Shown: one piece after another, positions 52,342 through 61,338 of the stretch
Position numbering within the stretch: the first letter of the stretch is position 1
How the letters are laid out: each line of letters starts with the position of its first letter
NCBI RefSeq assembly: GCF_018687975.1
Contig: NZ_CP061310.1
Span: 1,240,001-1,304,000 of the forward strand
Source of the DNA: Polynucleobacter sp. es-EL-1
GTDB lineage: Bacteria; Pseudomonadota; Gammaproteobacteria; Burkholderiales; Burkholderiaceae
Reading direction: 5' to 3'
Length of the DNA: 64,000 nucleotides
Made by a program: the position numbers and the translations under genes
Notes under the pieces: model-generated
Seen by the model: only the letters and a program-made list of their open reading frames with translations
What the model was told of the DNA's origin: nothing
The model's database searches: none

Positions 52342-52782
52342 TTACGCTAGCAATGCAATTGCTGCTCTGATTGCTTCGGGCATCTCTCGAGCAAGTTTCT
52401 GGCGATTCTCTAATTGACTTTGGGGCGTCTCCCTTGTCTTTACTGACCAAGCAGATCCCGGAAAGTAAGCATCGTCTTTATATCTTGGAATCACATGCCA
52501 ATGAATATGCGGAACCATATTTCCCAGCGCCGCAATATTTACCTTGTCGGGATTCATCACCTTACGGATCGCCTCTTCAACAGCAAAAACTAAAGCCATC
52601 AGATGCTCACGCTCACCGGGAGTGAGATCGGTCATCTCAGCAATATGGCGATTCCAAATCACCCTACAAAAACCTGGCAAATCGGGATCATTTACCAGAA
52701 TGATGCGACAGTCGTCTCCGCGCCAAACTAGTTGCCCCTCATTGGGCTTAAGCTCATCTTTACACAATACGCAATCAGTCAT
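52342..52782 (-). CDS. HIT-family nucleotide hydrolase/transferase
   Basis: 146 residues. The histidine triad is HIHWHVIPRY (H92, H94, H96; the middle one is the nucleophile in characterised relatives). CVLC at the N-terminus may bind zinc, as in some HIT proteins. Probably acts on dinucleoside polyphosphates or nucleoside phosphoramidates; substrate undetermined. Confidence 0.9.
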   Translation of the reverse strand: MTDCVLCKDELKPNEGQLVWRGDDCRIILVNDPDLPGFCRVIWNRHIAEMTDLTPGEREHLMALVFAVEEAIRKVMNPDKVNIAALGNMVPHIHWHVIPRYKDDAYFPGSAWSVKTRETPQSQLENRQKLAREMPEAIRAAIALLA

Positions 52783-52801
52783 AGCAAGAATGTAAACGAA
52801 A

Positions 52802-52842
52802 ACGGCACCTAAGTCACCCTTGTGGGGTTATTTAGGTGCCGT
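52802..52842 (-). terminator. Rho-independent terminator after aceA
   Basis: 11-base perfect stem ACGGCACCTAA (52802-52812) / TTAGGTGCCGT (52832-52842). On the minus strand it is followed by TTTTCGTTT. It lies about 50 bases after the aceA stop. Confidence 0.8.
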
Positions 52843-52889
52843 GGCAGTATTGGTGTGCTACTGCTTGCTACATACTACTTAGGGATTTC

Positions 52890-54188
52890 TTAGTGGAACT
52901 GCTCTTCTTCAGTAGATCCAGTCAACGCTGTTACTGAAGACTTGCCACCCTGAATCACAGTAGTTACATCATCAAAGTAACCTGTACCAACTTCTTGCTG
53001 ATGGGATACGAATGTGTAACCACGATCACGTGCAGCAAATTCTGGCTCTTGTACTTTCTCGATGTAAGCAGTCATACCGCGCTGCATGTAGTCTTGTGCC
53101 AAGTCAAACATGTTGTACCACATCGAGTGAATACCAGCCAAAGTAATGAACTGATACTTGTAACCCATTGCACCTAATTCACGCTGGAACTTCGCAATCG
53201 TTGCATCGTCCAAGTTCTTCTTCCAGTTAAATGATGGTGAGCAGTTATAAGCCAACATCTTGCCTGGGAACTTTGCACGAATTGCTTCAGCAAACTGACG
53301 CGCAAAATCTAAATCAGGTGTACCTGTTTCACACCAAACCATATCAGCATAAGCTGCATAAGCAAGACCACGTGAGATTGCTTGATCCAAGCCCTTACGT
53401 GTTTTGTAGAAGCCTTCTGAAGTACGCTCACCAGTCAAGAATGGCTTATCGTTTTCATCATAGTCAGATGTCAACAAATCGGCAGCCTCTGCATCAGTAC
53501 GAGCCAAGATGATAGTTGGAACACCCATTACGTCAGCCGCCAAACGAGCAGAGATTAATTTTTGCACTGATTCAGTGGTAGGCAACAATACTTTGCCACC
53601 CAAGTGACCGCACTTCTTCACAGAAGACAACTGATCTTCAAAGTGAACACCAGCTGCACCTTGCTTGATCAATGCTTTACTTAATTCAAATGCATTCAAT
53701 ACACCTCCGAAACCAGCCTCAGCATCCGCAACGATTGGAGCGAAATACTCGATATAGCCTGCATCACCCTTGTTAATACCCTTAGCAGTTTGAATTTCAT
53801 CAGCGCGCTGGAATGAGTTATTGATACGCTCAACCATTTTTGGCACTGAATCTACTGGATACAAAGATTGATCTGGGTACATTGCTGCGTAAGAGTTGCC
53901 ATCGGCAGCTACTTGCCAGCCAGATAAGTAAATTGCTTGTACGCCAGCCTTCACTTGCTGCATTGCCTGACCACCAGTTAACGCACCTAAGCAGTTAACG
54001 TAGGCTTCGTTATTCACCAAGTCCCACAGACGCTCTGCGCCATGCTTAGCTAATGTGTGCTCAATTTTGAGTGAGCCACGTAGACGTACAACATCCTCGG
54101 CTGTATAGCCACGGGTAATGCCCTTCCAACGTGGATTGGTATCCCAGTCCTTTTGTAGTGCTGCGATTTCTGCTTTGCGATCTGCCAT
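52890..54188 (-). CDS. aceA: Isocitrate lyase
   Basis: 432 residues, first enzyme of the glyoxylate shunt (isocitrate to glyoxylate and succinate). The catalytic signature KKCGHLGGK is at 191-199, with the metal-binding ADAEAGFGG and ILARTDAEA. AGGGAG lies before the ATG at 54188. Malate synthase is not in the window. With phaZ nearby, this suits growth on acetyl-CoA-yielding substrates such as stored PHB or fatty acids. Confidence 0.97.
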   Translation of the reverse strand: MADRKAEIAALQKDWDTNPRWKGITRGYTAEDVVRLRGSLKIEHTLAKHGAERLWDLVNNEAYVNCLGALTGGQAMQQVKAGVQAIYLSGWQVAADGNSYAAMYPDQSLYPVDSVPKMVERINNSFQRADEIQTAKGINKGDAGYIEYFAPIVADAEAGFGGVLNAFELSKALIKQGAAGVHFEDQLSSVKKCGHLGGKVLLPTTESVQKLISARLAADVMGVPTIILARTDAEAADLLTSDYDENDKPFLTGERTSEGFYKTRKGLDQAISRGLAYAAYADMVWCETGTPDLDFARQFAEAIRAKFPGKMLAYNCSPSFNWKKNLDDATIAKFQRELGAMGYKYQFITLAGIHSMWYNMFDLAQDYMQRGMTAYIEKVQEPEFAARDRGYTFVSHQQEVGTGYFDDVTTVIQGGKSSVTALTGSTEEEQFH

Positions 54189-54436
54189 GTTTTTCTCCCT
54201 AAGTTAAACAAGTAATTCAAAACTACGAATATTGAGACATTTAAGTCTTATGTCTTATATAAGAGTTTATAGATCGGGAGATCTGATGCAAGTAGAAATA
54301 CAGGATATTTTTAAAATAAATTAATCAATAAAATCAATGATTTAATATTAGTTTTTTACAATGCGGGATACTAATTCACGCAGTGGCATTGATTCCATAA
54401 CGAATAGATGGGCTTATTTTTACGTATGGTAATGAC

Positions 54437-54453
54437 ATTCCACATGGTGGAAT
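54437..54453. promoter_or_regulatory. 17-base palindrome in the aceA upstream region
   Basis: ATTCCAC-ATG-GTGGAAT is a perfect 7+7 inverted repeat, 249 bases before the aceA start and 14 bases past the end of the MFS gene. The half-site resembles operators of IclR-type regulators. The rest of 54189-54436 is AT rich and holds a smaller palindrome (TCTTATATAAGA) but no gene. Confidence 0.4.
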
Positions 54454-54466
54454 ATTGAGTAAAAAC

Positions 54467-55705
54467 CTAAATGGTTCTACGGGACGCAATCGTAGAGACC
54501 TTAAGTCCAGTCAAAATAATCATCAATTGCAGGAAGGCTACGCCGATAAATAAGAATTTAGGCAGACCAATATCCAAGAAGATTCCGAAAATCAGTGGAC
54601 TCAAAGCAGCGCCCAGATCAATTCCTGAATACACAATGCCATAGACCCTGCCTGAGCTTCCAGATGGGGTTGCAGTACGAATCATTAAATCGCGTGAAGG
54701 AGCGGCAATACCTAAGCCCAAACCAATCACTACGAAAGCAAGAATGATGAAATTGATTGGCACCCACCCTGTTGCTAATAACAAGCCCATCACAATGTTG
54801 ACGGTGAAACAGATCGTGATAATGCGCTCAGGAACTTTCAGCTTACTAGCAAGATAACCACCAAGCAACATACCGCCCGCACCGCCCATCGACATCAATG
54901 TTAAGTAATAGTTTCCAGAGCTCACTGCAAGATCATAGATTTCAAAGAGCGCTGTTGGTGCAAATGATTGCAAACCCGTGGTGGCTGCCATGCTAAAGAA
55001 AAAGAAAATCCAGCACAACCAAACCACCGGCAATCTCAAGAAACCAAAGGTACTCATAGGAGCGCCACCAGGATTTTCTTGAGCATGAGTGGCTTTAGAT
55101 TCTTCCTGCCTAGCTGCTACATCATCAATCAGGCGCGCTCTCCCCAGCCATAAGGTAAGCAGGATGAGCGCCTCAACAATACCTGCAGATAAAAAGGCAA
55201 TACGCCAATCCGCTATGGTGGCAATTGCCACCATGAATGCCGGAGCCGCAGCCCAACCAATATAGCCGGCAACACCATGAATGGAATATGCGTAAGGCAA
55301 ATTCGGAGGCGAAATTTTATGATTAATTAAAGTGTAATCAACCGGATGAAATATCCCGTTTCCACAACCAGCAATTACGGCACCTAAGACCAATAGAGCA
55401 TAACCATTACTTTGGGAATAAGTGATGGCTGCTAGAGCCAATAAACCAACACCAACAAATAGGACTGGTCGCGCACCAATGCGATCAACCAAAAATCCAG
55501 AGGCTGCTTGGATAGTGCATGAAACCACAAAAAATATGGTCATGAGCAATCCCAATTCAGCATAGTTAAAGCCAAACTCCGCCTTAAGCCATGGGAACAT
55601 GGGCGGCAGGATTAAATGAAAGAAATGGGAGCTGCCGTGAGCCAGACTAAGAAGACCAATAACCCGGACATCACTGGCGCGCCTACTTTGGAGCGCATCA
55701 GTCAT
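54467..55705 (-). CDS. MFS permease
   Basis: 412 residues with twelve hydrophobic helices and a charged central loop (about 195-220, ARQEESKATHAQENPGG). The cytoplasmic loop motif between helices 2 and 3 reads GFLVDRIGARPVLF. Similar to uncharacterised MFS proteins of Burkholderiales; substrate unknown. Faces away from aceA's promoter region only by being downstream of clpB on the same strand; its stop is 278 bases before the aceA start. Confidence 0.9.
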   Translation of the reverse strand: MTDALQSRRASDVRVIGLLSLAHGSSHFFHLILPPMFPWLKAEFGFNYAELGLLMTIFFVVSCTIQAASGFLVDRIGARPVLFVGVGLLALAAITYSQSNGYALLVLGAVIAGCGNGIFHPVDYTLINHKISPPNLPYAYSIHGVAGYIGWAAAPAFMVAIATIADWRIAFLSAGIVEALILLTLWLGRARLIDDVAARQEESKATHAQENPGGAPMSTFGFLRLPVVWLCWIFFFFSMAATTGLQSFAPTALFEIYDLAVSSGNYYLTLMSMGGAGGMLLGGYLASKLKVPERIITICFTVNIVMGLLLATGWVPINFIILAFVVIGLGLGIAAPSRDLMIRTATPSGSSGRVYGIVYSGIDLGAALSPLIFGIFLDIGLPKFLFIGVAFLQLMIILTGLKVSTIASRRTI

Positions 55706-55748
55706 GTACCGAGTTTACTGGCGCAGAATCATTTCTGCTATTGAATTA

Positions 55749-58343
55749 TTACTTTGTAAAGCTGAACTCGCCTTTTTTATCCACATCAACTGGCACTGTA
55801 TCTTTCGGGCCAAACTTACCCTCCAAAATCATCTTCGATACAGGATTCTCGATATGCTGCTGAATAGCACGCTTGAGTGGTCTCGCCCCAAATATTGGGT
55901 CAAATCCTACTTCAGCAATCTTACTGAGAGCAGCATCACTTACCTCTAGCTGCATATCCACTTTCGCCAGGCGATCCGATAGGTTCTTGAGTAAGATCTT
56001 CGCGATGTTCGCAATATTGCCTTTATCAAGGCCATGGAAGACCACAATCTCATCAATACGATTTAAGAACTCAGGGCGGAAGTGATTCTTCAGCTCTTCA
56101 AATACCGCATCCTTGATTTCAGATTGCTTCTTATCAGCCATGGATTGAATCAAATGCGAGCCAATATTGCTAGTCATCACAATCACCGTATTTTTAAAAT
56201 CTACGGTTCGACCTTGACCATCCGTTAGGCGTCCATCGTCCAATACTTGCAAGAGCACATTGAAGACATCGGGATGCGCTTTTTCAATTTCATCAAAAAG
56301 AATCACGCTGTAAGGATGGCGACGCACCTGCTCTGTTAAGTAACCACCCTCTTCATAGCCAACATAGCCTGGAGGGGCGCCAATCAAACGTGCAACGCTA
56401 TGTTTTTCCATGAACTCACTCATATCAATACGAATGAGATGATCTTCACTATCAAACAAGAAACCAGCTAAAGCCTTACAAAGCTCAGTCTTACCAACAC
56501 CCGTTGGCCCCAAGAACAAGAATGAGCCATATGGACGATTCTCTTCTGCAAGACCAGCGCGTGAACGACGGATAGCATCAGATACTGCGCGAATAGCCTC
56601 TTCTTGACCAACCACACGCTTATGCAAAAGTTCTTCCATCTTGAGTAATTTATCGCGCTCACCTTGCATCATCTTCGATACTGGAATACCTGTAGCGCGT
56701 GAGACCACTTCAGCGATCTCTTCTGCACCCACTTGGGTACGCAAGAGCTTGTTTTTGACCGCGCCATCTTTATCACCCTTTGCTTCGGCAGCCGCAGCAG
56801 ATTTAAGCTTAGCCTCTAATTCAGGGAGCTTGGCGTATTGCAACTCAGCAACTTGCTCTAACTTACCATCACGTTGCAATTTAGCAATATCAGCTTTTAC
56901 CTTCTCAATCTCTTCCTTCAAATTGGCGGCACCCAGAACTGCACCCTTCTCTGCCTTCCAAATTTCCTCTAAGTCAGCATATTCAGCACCAAGACGCTTA
57001 ATCTCTTCTTCGATAAGGCCTAAGCGTTTTTGGGAGGCTTCGTCCTTTTCCTTTTTAACTGCCTCGCGCTCAATCTTCAACTGAATGAGGCGACGCTCAA
57101 GTTTATCCATCACCTCTGGTTTGGAATCAATCTCCATCCGAATACGTGAACCCGCTTCATCGATCAGATCAATTGCTTTATCTGGTAAAAAACGGTCCGT
57201 AATATAGCGATGCGACAACTCTGCCGCAGCCACAATTGCTGGATCAGTAATTTCAATACCGTGATGGAGCTCATAACGCTCTTGCAAGCCACGCAAAATG
57301 GCAATCGTTGCTTCAACACTAGGTTCTTCCACCATCACTTTTTGGAAACGACGCTCTAAGGCAGGATCTTTTTCAATATATTTACGATATTCATCTAAGG
57401 TTGTAGCACCGATGCAATGTAATTCTCCACGAGCCAAGGCAGGCTTGAGCATATTGCCAGCATCCATTGCGCCATCACCCTTGCCAGCGCCCACCATCGT
57501 ATGAATCTCGTCAATAAAGATGATGGTTTGACCTTCATCCTTAGCTACATCACTAAGCACAGCCTTCAGGCGCTCTTCGAATTCACCACGATACTTAGCG
57601 CCAGCCAATAGCAAGGCCATATCCAGCACCAAGACTCGTTTGTTCTTTAAAGTTTCAGGTACTTCGCCATTGACAATACGCTGCGCTAAGCCTTCAACAA
57701 TAGCGGTCTTACCCACACCTGGTTCGCCAATGAGTACGGGGTTATTCTTACCGCGGCGCTGCAAGATCTGAATGGTGCGACGAATCTCGTCATCACGACC
57801 AATCACTGGATCGAGCTTACCCATGCGCGCACGTTCAGTTAAATCAACGGTGTATTTTTTTAAGGCCTCACGTTGACCTTCTGCATCTGCACTATTCACT
57901 GATTCTCCTCCGCGCACTAAATCAATAGCCGCTTCTAACGATTTACGATTTAAACCATTCTCACGAGCAATTTTGCCAAGCTCACCTTTATCATCAGCTA
58001 CCACTAGCAAGAACAACTCGCCAGCGATGAATTGATCATTACGCTTATTAGCCTCTTTCTCGCATAAGTTCAGCCAATTAGTCAGATCGCGACTCACCTG
58101 AACTTCGCCACCAGTCCCCTGCACTTCGGGAAGGTTGCTAATCAGCTTCTCAGTTGCTTTCTCTAAGCCAGGCACATTGACGCCGGCACGCGTTAATAAA
58201 CTCTTAGCGCCACCATCCGAGTCGCGCAGCATGGCCAGCAATAAGTGGGCTGGCTCGATATATTGGTTGTCTTTAGCCAAAGCTAGGCTTTGCGCCTCGC
58301 TTAAGGCCTCTTGAAACTTAGTCGTTAATTTATCTATTCTCAT
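55749..58343 (-). CDS. clpB: ATP-dependent disaggregase ClpB
   Basis: 864 residues: N-terminal repeat domain (1-150), first AAA+ module with GEPGVGKTAIVEGLAQ and FIDEIHTMVGAG, the long coiled-coil middle domain (about 400-525), and second AAA+ module with GPTGVGKTELCKALA and LFDEIEKAHPDVF. It dissolves protein aggregates together with DnaK. A sigma-32 promoter is directly upstream. Confidence 0.98.
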   Translation of the reverse strand: MRIDKLTTKFQEALSEAQSLALAKDNQYIEPAHLLLAMLRDSDGGAKSLLTRAGVNVPGLEKATEKLISNLPEVQGTGGEVQVSRDLTNWLNLCEKEANKRNDQFIAGELFLLVVADDKGELGKIARENGLNRKSLEAAIDLVRGGESVNSADAEGQREALKKYTVDLTERARMGKLDPVIGRDDEIRRTIQILQRRGKNNPVLIGEPGVGKTAIVEGLAQRIVNGEVPETLKNKRVLVLDMALLLAGAKYRGEFEERLKAVLSDVAKDEGQTIIFIDEIHTMVGAGKGDGAMDAGNMLKPALARGELHCIGATTLDEYRKYIEKDPALERRFQKVMVEEPSVEATIAILRGLQERYELHHGIEITDPAIVAAAELSHRYITDRFLPDKAIDLIDEAGSRIRMEIDSKPEVMDKLERRLIQLKIEREAVKKEKDEASQKRLGLIEEEIKRLGAEYADLEEIWKAEKGAVLGAANLKEEIEKVKADIAKLQRDGKLEQVAELQYAKLPELEAKLKSAAAAEAKGDKDGAVKNKLLRTQVGAEEIAEVVSRATGIPVSKMMQGERDKLLKMEELLHKRVVGQEEAIRAVSDAIRRSRAGLAEENRPYGSFLFLGPTGVGKTELCKALAGFLFDSEDHLIRIDMSEFMEKHSVARLIGAPPGYVGYEEGGYLTEQVRRHPYSVILFDEIEKAHPDVFNVLLQVLDDGRLTDGQGRTVDFKNTVIVMTSNIGSHLIQSMADKKQSEIKDAVFEELKNHFRPEFLNRIDEIVVFHGLDKGNIANIAKILLKNLSDRLAKVDMQLEVSDAALSKIAEVGFDPIFGARPLKRAIQQHIENPVSKMILEGKFGPKDTVPVDVDKKGEFSFTK

Positions 58344-58392
58344 TTTTAAGTCCTATCTACTGCATCTATTTTTATTGATATCTACCTATAGA

Positions 58393-58420
58393 ATATAGGG
58401 GCATTTTAGGCAATTTCAAG
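58393..58420 (-). promoter_or_regulatory. Sigma-32 heat-shock promoter of clpB
   Basis: On the minus strand, CTTGAA (58420-58415) is followed after 13 bases by CCCCTATAT (58401-58393), very close to the sigma-32 consensus CTTGAAA-N-CCCCATnT. It lies about 50-80 bases before the clpB start codon. Confidence 0.85.
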
Positions 58421-58457
58421 TGTTTTAGACCCTTTTTTAAGCGAATTTACCCTCATT

Positions 58458-58706
58458 TTGACTTGGCTTGTTTACCTTCTAGAGTGCGCCGATGGCAGCT
58501 ACTATGCTGGCATTACCAACCGCCTCGAGCACCGCCTGGCAGCCCATAACTCTGGAGAAGGCGCACGCTATACAAGAGCGCGTAGACCAGTTGTCCTCTT
58601 GGCAACACAGGAGCACCCGGATCGATCTGAGGCCTCTAAGGCGGAGGCCAAACTCAAGAAGCTAGCGAGATCTGAAAAGTTGGGATTTTTTGATATATCG
58701 AACTAG
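58458..58706 (+). CDS. GIY-YIG nuclease-family protein (YhbQ/URI type)
   Basis: 82 residues. The GIY-YIG core is VYLLECADGSYYAGITNRLEHRL, seen in parts as VYLLECADG and YAGITN, followed by AHNSGEGARYTRARRPV and KAEAKLKKL. The start is TTG at 58458. Divergent from clpB, with its sigma-32 promoter between them. Cellular role of this small family is not settled. Confidence 0.88.
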   Translation: MTWLVYLLECADGSYYAGITNRLEHRLAAHNSGEGARYTRARRPVVLLATQEHPDRSEASKAEAKLKKLARSEKLGFFDISN

Positions 58707-59323
58707 CGCGCGCCTAAATGCATGCTTTCAATACTAGACACTAACTTGATGATTTGTTCTTTTTCAGAGGCATTCAAAACATCAGTATTGACTCTACTTT
58801 GCAATGAATATTCAAGCTCCTCAAGCTCATCAAGGATTTGAATAGCTTCTTTGCTGCGCTCTTTCTCAGTACCCTCAGCTAATTGATAAAGACTGAAGTA
58901 CAAGGAAGAAAGACTCTTGTTATCTAAACTAGAGTTAAGGGGAAATTGGCTCTTAAACATACCTGCCATCGCTACTTTGGCATCACCTACCGTTTTGGCA
59001 CGCTTTAAGAGAAATTGCATATTTTTAATGCGATCACCGATTTCGAATTTAAATGTGAGAGACTGTTCTTTGCTTTTTTCGCGACTCTCATAATCATGTT
59101 CAATCTGCTGATAAAGTGCGCCACCACCAGATACCACCACCGAAGATACCAACAGCAAACCAATTGAGCTATTGAGAAATGTATTTATTTTTTCAAATAG
59201 CTTTTTCTCGGAGGCTTTGATTTCTTGCCCGGTAGTGGCAATATCACCCTCTATCTTCTGCCTCAACTCATGCCTAAAACGCTCTTCATCCTCAATTAAA
59301 GCCTTCTTCTCATCGGTTAGCAT
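58703..59323 (-). CDS. Membrane-anchored coiled-coil protein of unknown function
   Basis: 206 residues. A charged helical N-terminus (1-48), one or two membrane segments (about 50-70, SSIGLLLVSSVVVSGGGALY), then a long helical domain rich in Lys/Glu/Ser/Leu. No signal peptide, no cysteine, no family recognised. It overlaps the GIY-YIG gene by 4 bases at the 3' end and is 16 bases after... the moaE gene begins downstream on the same strand. May be lineage specific. Confidence 0.65.
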   Translation of the reverse strand: MLTDEKKALIEDEERFRHELRQKIEGDIATTGQEIKASEKKLFEKINTFLNSSIGLLLVSSVVVSGGGALYQQIEHDYESREKSKEQSLTFKFEIGDRIKNMQFLLKRAKTVGDAKVAMAGMFKSQFPLNSSLDNKSLSSLYFSLYQLAEGTEKERSKEAIQILDELEELEYSLQSRVNTDVLNASEKEQIIKLVSSIESMHLGAR

Positions 59324-59339
59324 CGTTCTTTGCCCCTAG

Positions 59340-59801
59340 TTACTTATTCCAACGGGCCATTGCGGCATCGTCAGTTATACGAGCATCTACCCATCTTGCA
59401 CCTTCTGGCGTGTCTTCTTTTTTCCAGAATGGGGCTGCCGTCTTCAGGTAGTCCATGATGTATTCACAGGCAGCGAAAGCCTCCCGTCTGTGAGCACTCG
59501 TCACTGCGACTAGAACAATTTGATCTTCAGGCTGAAGTGGCCCCACTCGATGAATGACGAGGGTCTTATAAATATCCCAGCGATCCTTAGCTTGTGAAAT
59601 GATTTCTTCTAAGGCTTTTTCAGTCATGCCGGGATAATGCTCTAGCGTCATGCCTTTCACTACGCTACCGTCATTCATATCCCGTACAGTACCGACAAAA
59701 GTCACTACCGCTCCGACGCGGGGATCAGCCTTACGCAGCGCCTTAACCTCAGTCGTTAAATCGAAGTCAGCCTCTTGAATGCGAATGAAAGAATTCTGCA
59801 T
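59340..59801 (-). CDS. moaE: Molybdopterin synthase catalytic subunit MoaE
   Basis: 153 residues from the ATG at 59801, which comes 1 base after the moaD stop; a longer frame to 59843 would overlap moaD. Conserved VVTFVGTVRD, MTLEHYPGM, HRVGPLQPED, SAHRREAF and the active-site lysines in MDYLKTAAPFWKKE. Transfers two sulfurs from MoaD to precursor Z. Confidence 0.96.
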   Translation of the reverse strand: MQNSFIRIQEADFDLTTEVKALRKADPRVGAVVTFVGTVRDMNDGSVVKGMTLEHYPGMTEKALEEIISQAKDRWDIYKTLVIHRVGPLQPEDQIVLVAVTSAHRREAFAACEYIMDYLKTAAPFWKKEDTPEGARWVDARITDDAAMARWNK

Positions 59802-59802
59802 C

Positions 59803-60060
59803 TTAACCGCCTGTAACAGGAGGAAAAATTGCCACTTCAGCACCGTCCTGCAGAAGCGTTGTCTCTTTCACCATTTCTTGATTCAAGGCACAACGAATGA
59901 CTTTACCCTCTGCTAGTACTTCAGACCAGGGATTGCCACGAGCAACTAAATAAGCTCTTAAGTCAGAGATGGTTTTGACTTCAGCCGGAACAGAAATGAC
60001 CTCTTCTGAGAGCCCAAGGCCCTCACGCAATGAAGCAAAGAATCGTAATTGAAGTTTCAT
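59803..60060 (-). CDS. moaD: Molybdopterin synthase sulfur carrier MoaD
   Basis: 85 residues, ubiquitin-like fold, ending in PPVTGG; the terminal Gly-Gly is thiocarboxylated. Lies between moeA and moaE in a closely spaced unit. Confidence 0.95.
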   Translation of the reverse strand: MKLQLRFFASLREGLGLSEEVISVPAEVKTISDLRAYLVARGNPWSEVLAEGKVIRCALNQEMVKETTLLQDGAEVAIFPPVTGG

Positions 60061-60084
60061 AGCTAAATCGTAATCCGATTTACT

Positions 60085-61326
60085 TTAGCCTAGCAAAGCA
60101 TTAAAAGGGATGTACTTCACCAGATCACCGGCTTTAATTGGCTGATTGGGCGGACAATCCACTAAACCATCACCCCACGATGCGCTAGTCAGCACACCAG
60201 AGCTTTGATTGGGGAATAAATCTAGGCCACCATTGGCATTAATCTTGACTCGCAAGAACTCATTGCGTCGATCCGCTTTGAGCCAATCAAAGTCAGCTCG
60301 CATGGGGTAAGGCTGGACTTTTTCTTCTACTCTACCCTGGAGTTTGAGAATGAATGGGCGCACAAATAATAAGAAAGTGACAAAGCTAGAGACGGGATTG
60401 CCCGGCAACCCAATAAACCATGCCTCACCAGCTTTTGCCTCATCCGATTTTCTGACTGCCCCAAAGGCTAAAGGCTTGCCTGGTTTAATCGCAATTTGCC
60501 AGAGGTCTAATCTACCCTCAGCGGTTACTGCAGGCTTGATGTGATCCTCTTCACCAACGGATACGCCACCAGAAGTAATAATGAGGTCGTGATCTTTACT
60601 GGCTTTACGCAAAGTTTGCCTTGTAGCCGCAAGATTGTCCGGAACAATCCCAAAATCGGTGGCGTCACAACCCAAAGATTGCAGGCAGGCTAATAAGGTA
60701 TCGCGATTCGAGTTGTAAATGCCACCAGGCTTAAGAGGCTCTCCAGGGAGTGATAACTCATCACCGGTAAAAAATGCAGCTACCTTTACTCTACGTTTAA
60801 CGCTTAAATGTGTCAGGCCAGCAGAAGCAGCAACACCTAATTCTTGAGGGCGCAAAAAAGTGCCTGCAGTTAATGCTACTTTTCCAGCAGAAAGATCCTC
60901 GCCTCTTCTACGAATCCATTGTCCTGGTGTAGGAGTGGCATTAATTTGCACCTGATCACTTGCCCCATCCACAATCACACAATCTTCTTGCATCACCACG
61001 GCATCTGCTTCAGGAGGAACAGGTGCCCCGGTAAAAATTCGAGCGACAGTACCTGGCTCAAGCCTTGTACCAACTGATCCTGCCGGGATACGCTGCGCAA
61101 TTTTGAGGACACTTCCGGAAACTTTGGCATCAGCAGTACGAACGGCATAACCATCCATTGAGGTGTTATCAAGCGGCGGAACGTCAACCAAGCTATCCAC
61201 ATTTTGCGCAAGCACCCTACCAAGAGAAGCCTGCATGGGGACATTCTCACTCTCACTGACTGCTTGCGCATGTGAGAGCAAGTGATCCAAAGCCTGCTGA
61301 GCGGTCAACATCGGAGGCTTATTCAT
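60085..61326 (-). CDS. moeA: Molybdopterin molybdenumtransferase MoeA
   Basis: 413 residues. Inserts molybdate into adenylated molybdopterin. Domain marks: DNTSMDGYAVR near residue 57, RIFTGAPVPPEADAVVMQED, the MoCF-binding domain with FFTGDEL and ITSGGVSVGEEDH, and GLPGNPVSSFVTF. First of moeA-moaD-moaE; 12 bases after thrC, so possibly co-transcribed with hom-thrC. Confidence 0.96.
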   Translation of the reverse strand: MNKPPMLTAQQALDHLLSHAQAVSESENVPMQASLGRVLAQNVDSLVDVPPLDNTSMDGYAVRTADAKVSGSVLKIAQRIPAGSVGTRLEPGTVARIFTGAPVPPEADAVVMQEDCVIVDGASDQVQINATPTPGQWIRRRGEDLSAGKVALTAGTFLRPQELGVAASAGLTHLSVKRRVKVAAFFTGDELSLPGEPLKPGGIYNSNRDTLLACLQSLGCDATDFGIVPDNLAATRQTLRKASKDHDLIITSGGVSVGEEDHIKPAVTAEGRLDLWQIAIKPGKPLAFGAVRKSDEAKAGEAWFIGLPGNPVSSFVTFLLFVRPFILKLQGRVEEKVQPYPMRADFDWLKADRRNEFLRVKINANGGLDLFPNQSSGVLTSASWGDGLVDCPPNQPIKAGDLVKYIPFNALLG

Positions 61327-61338
61327 AGTGATATTTGC

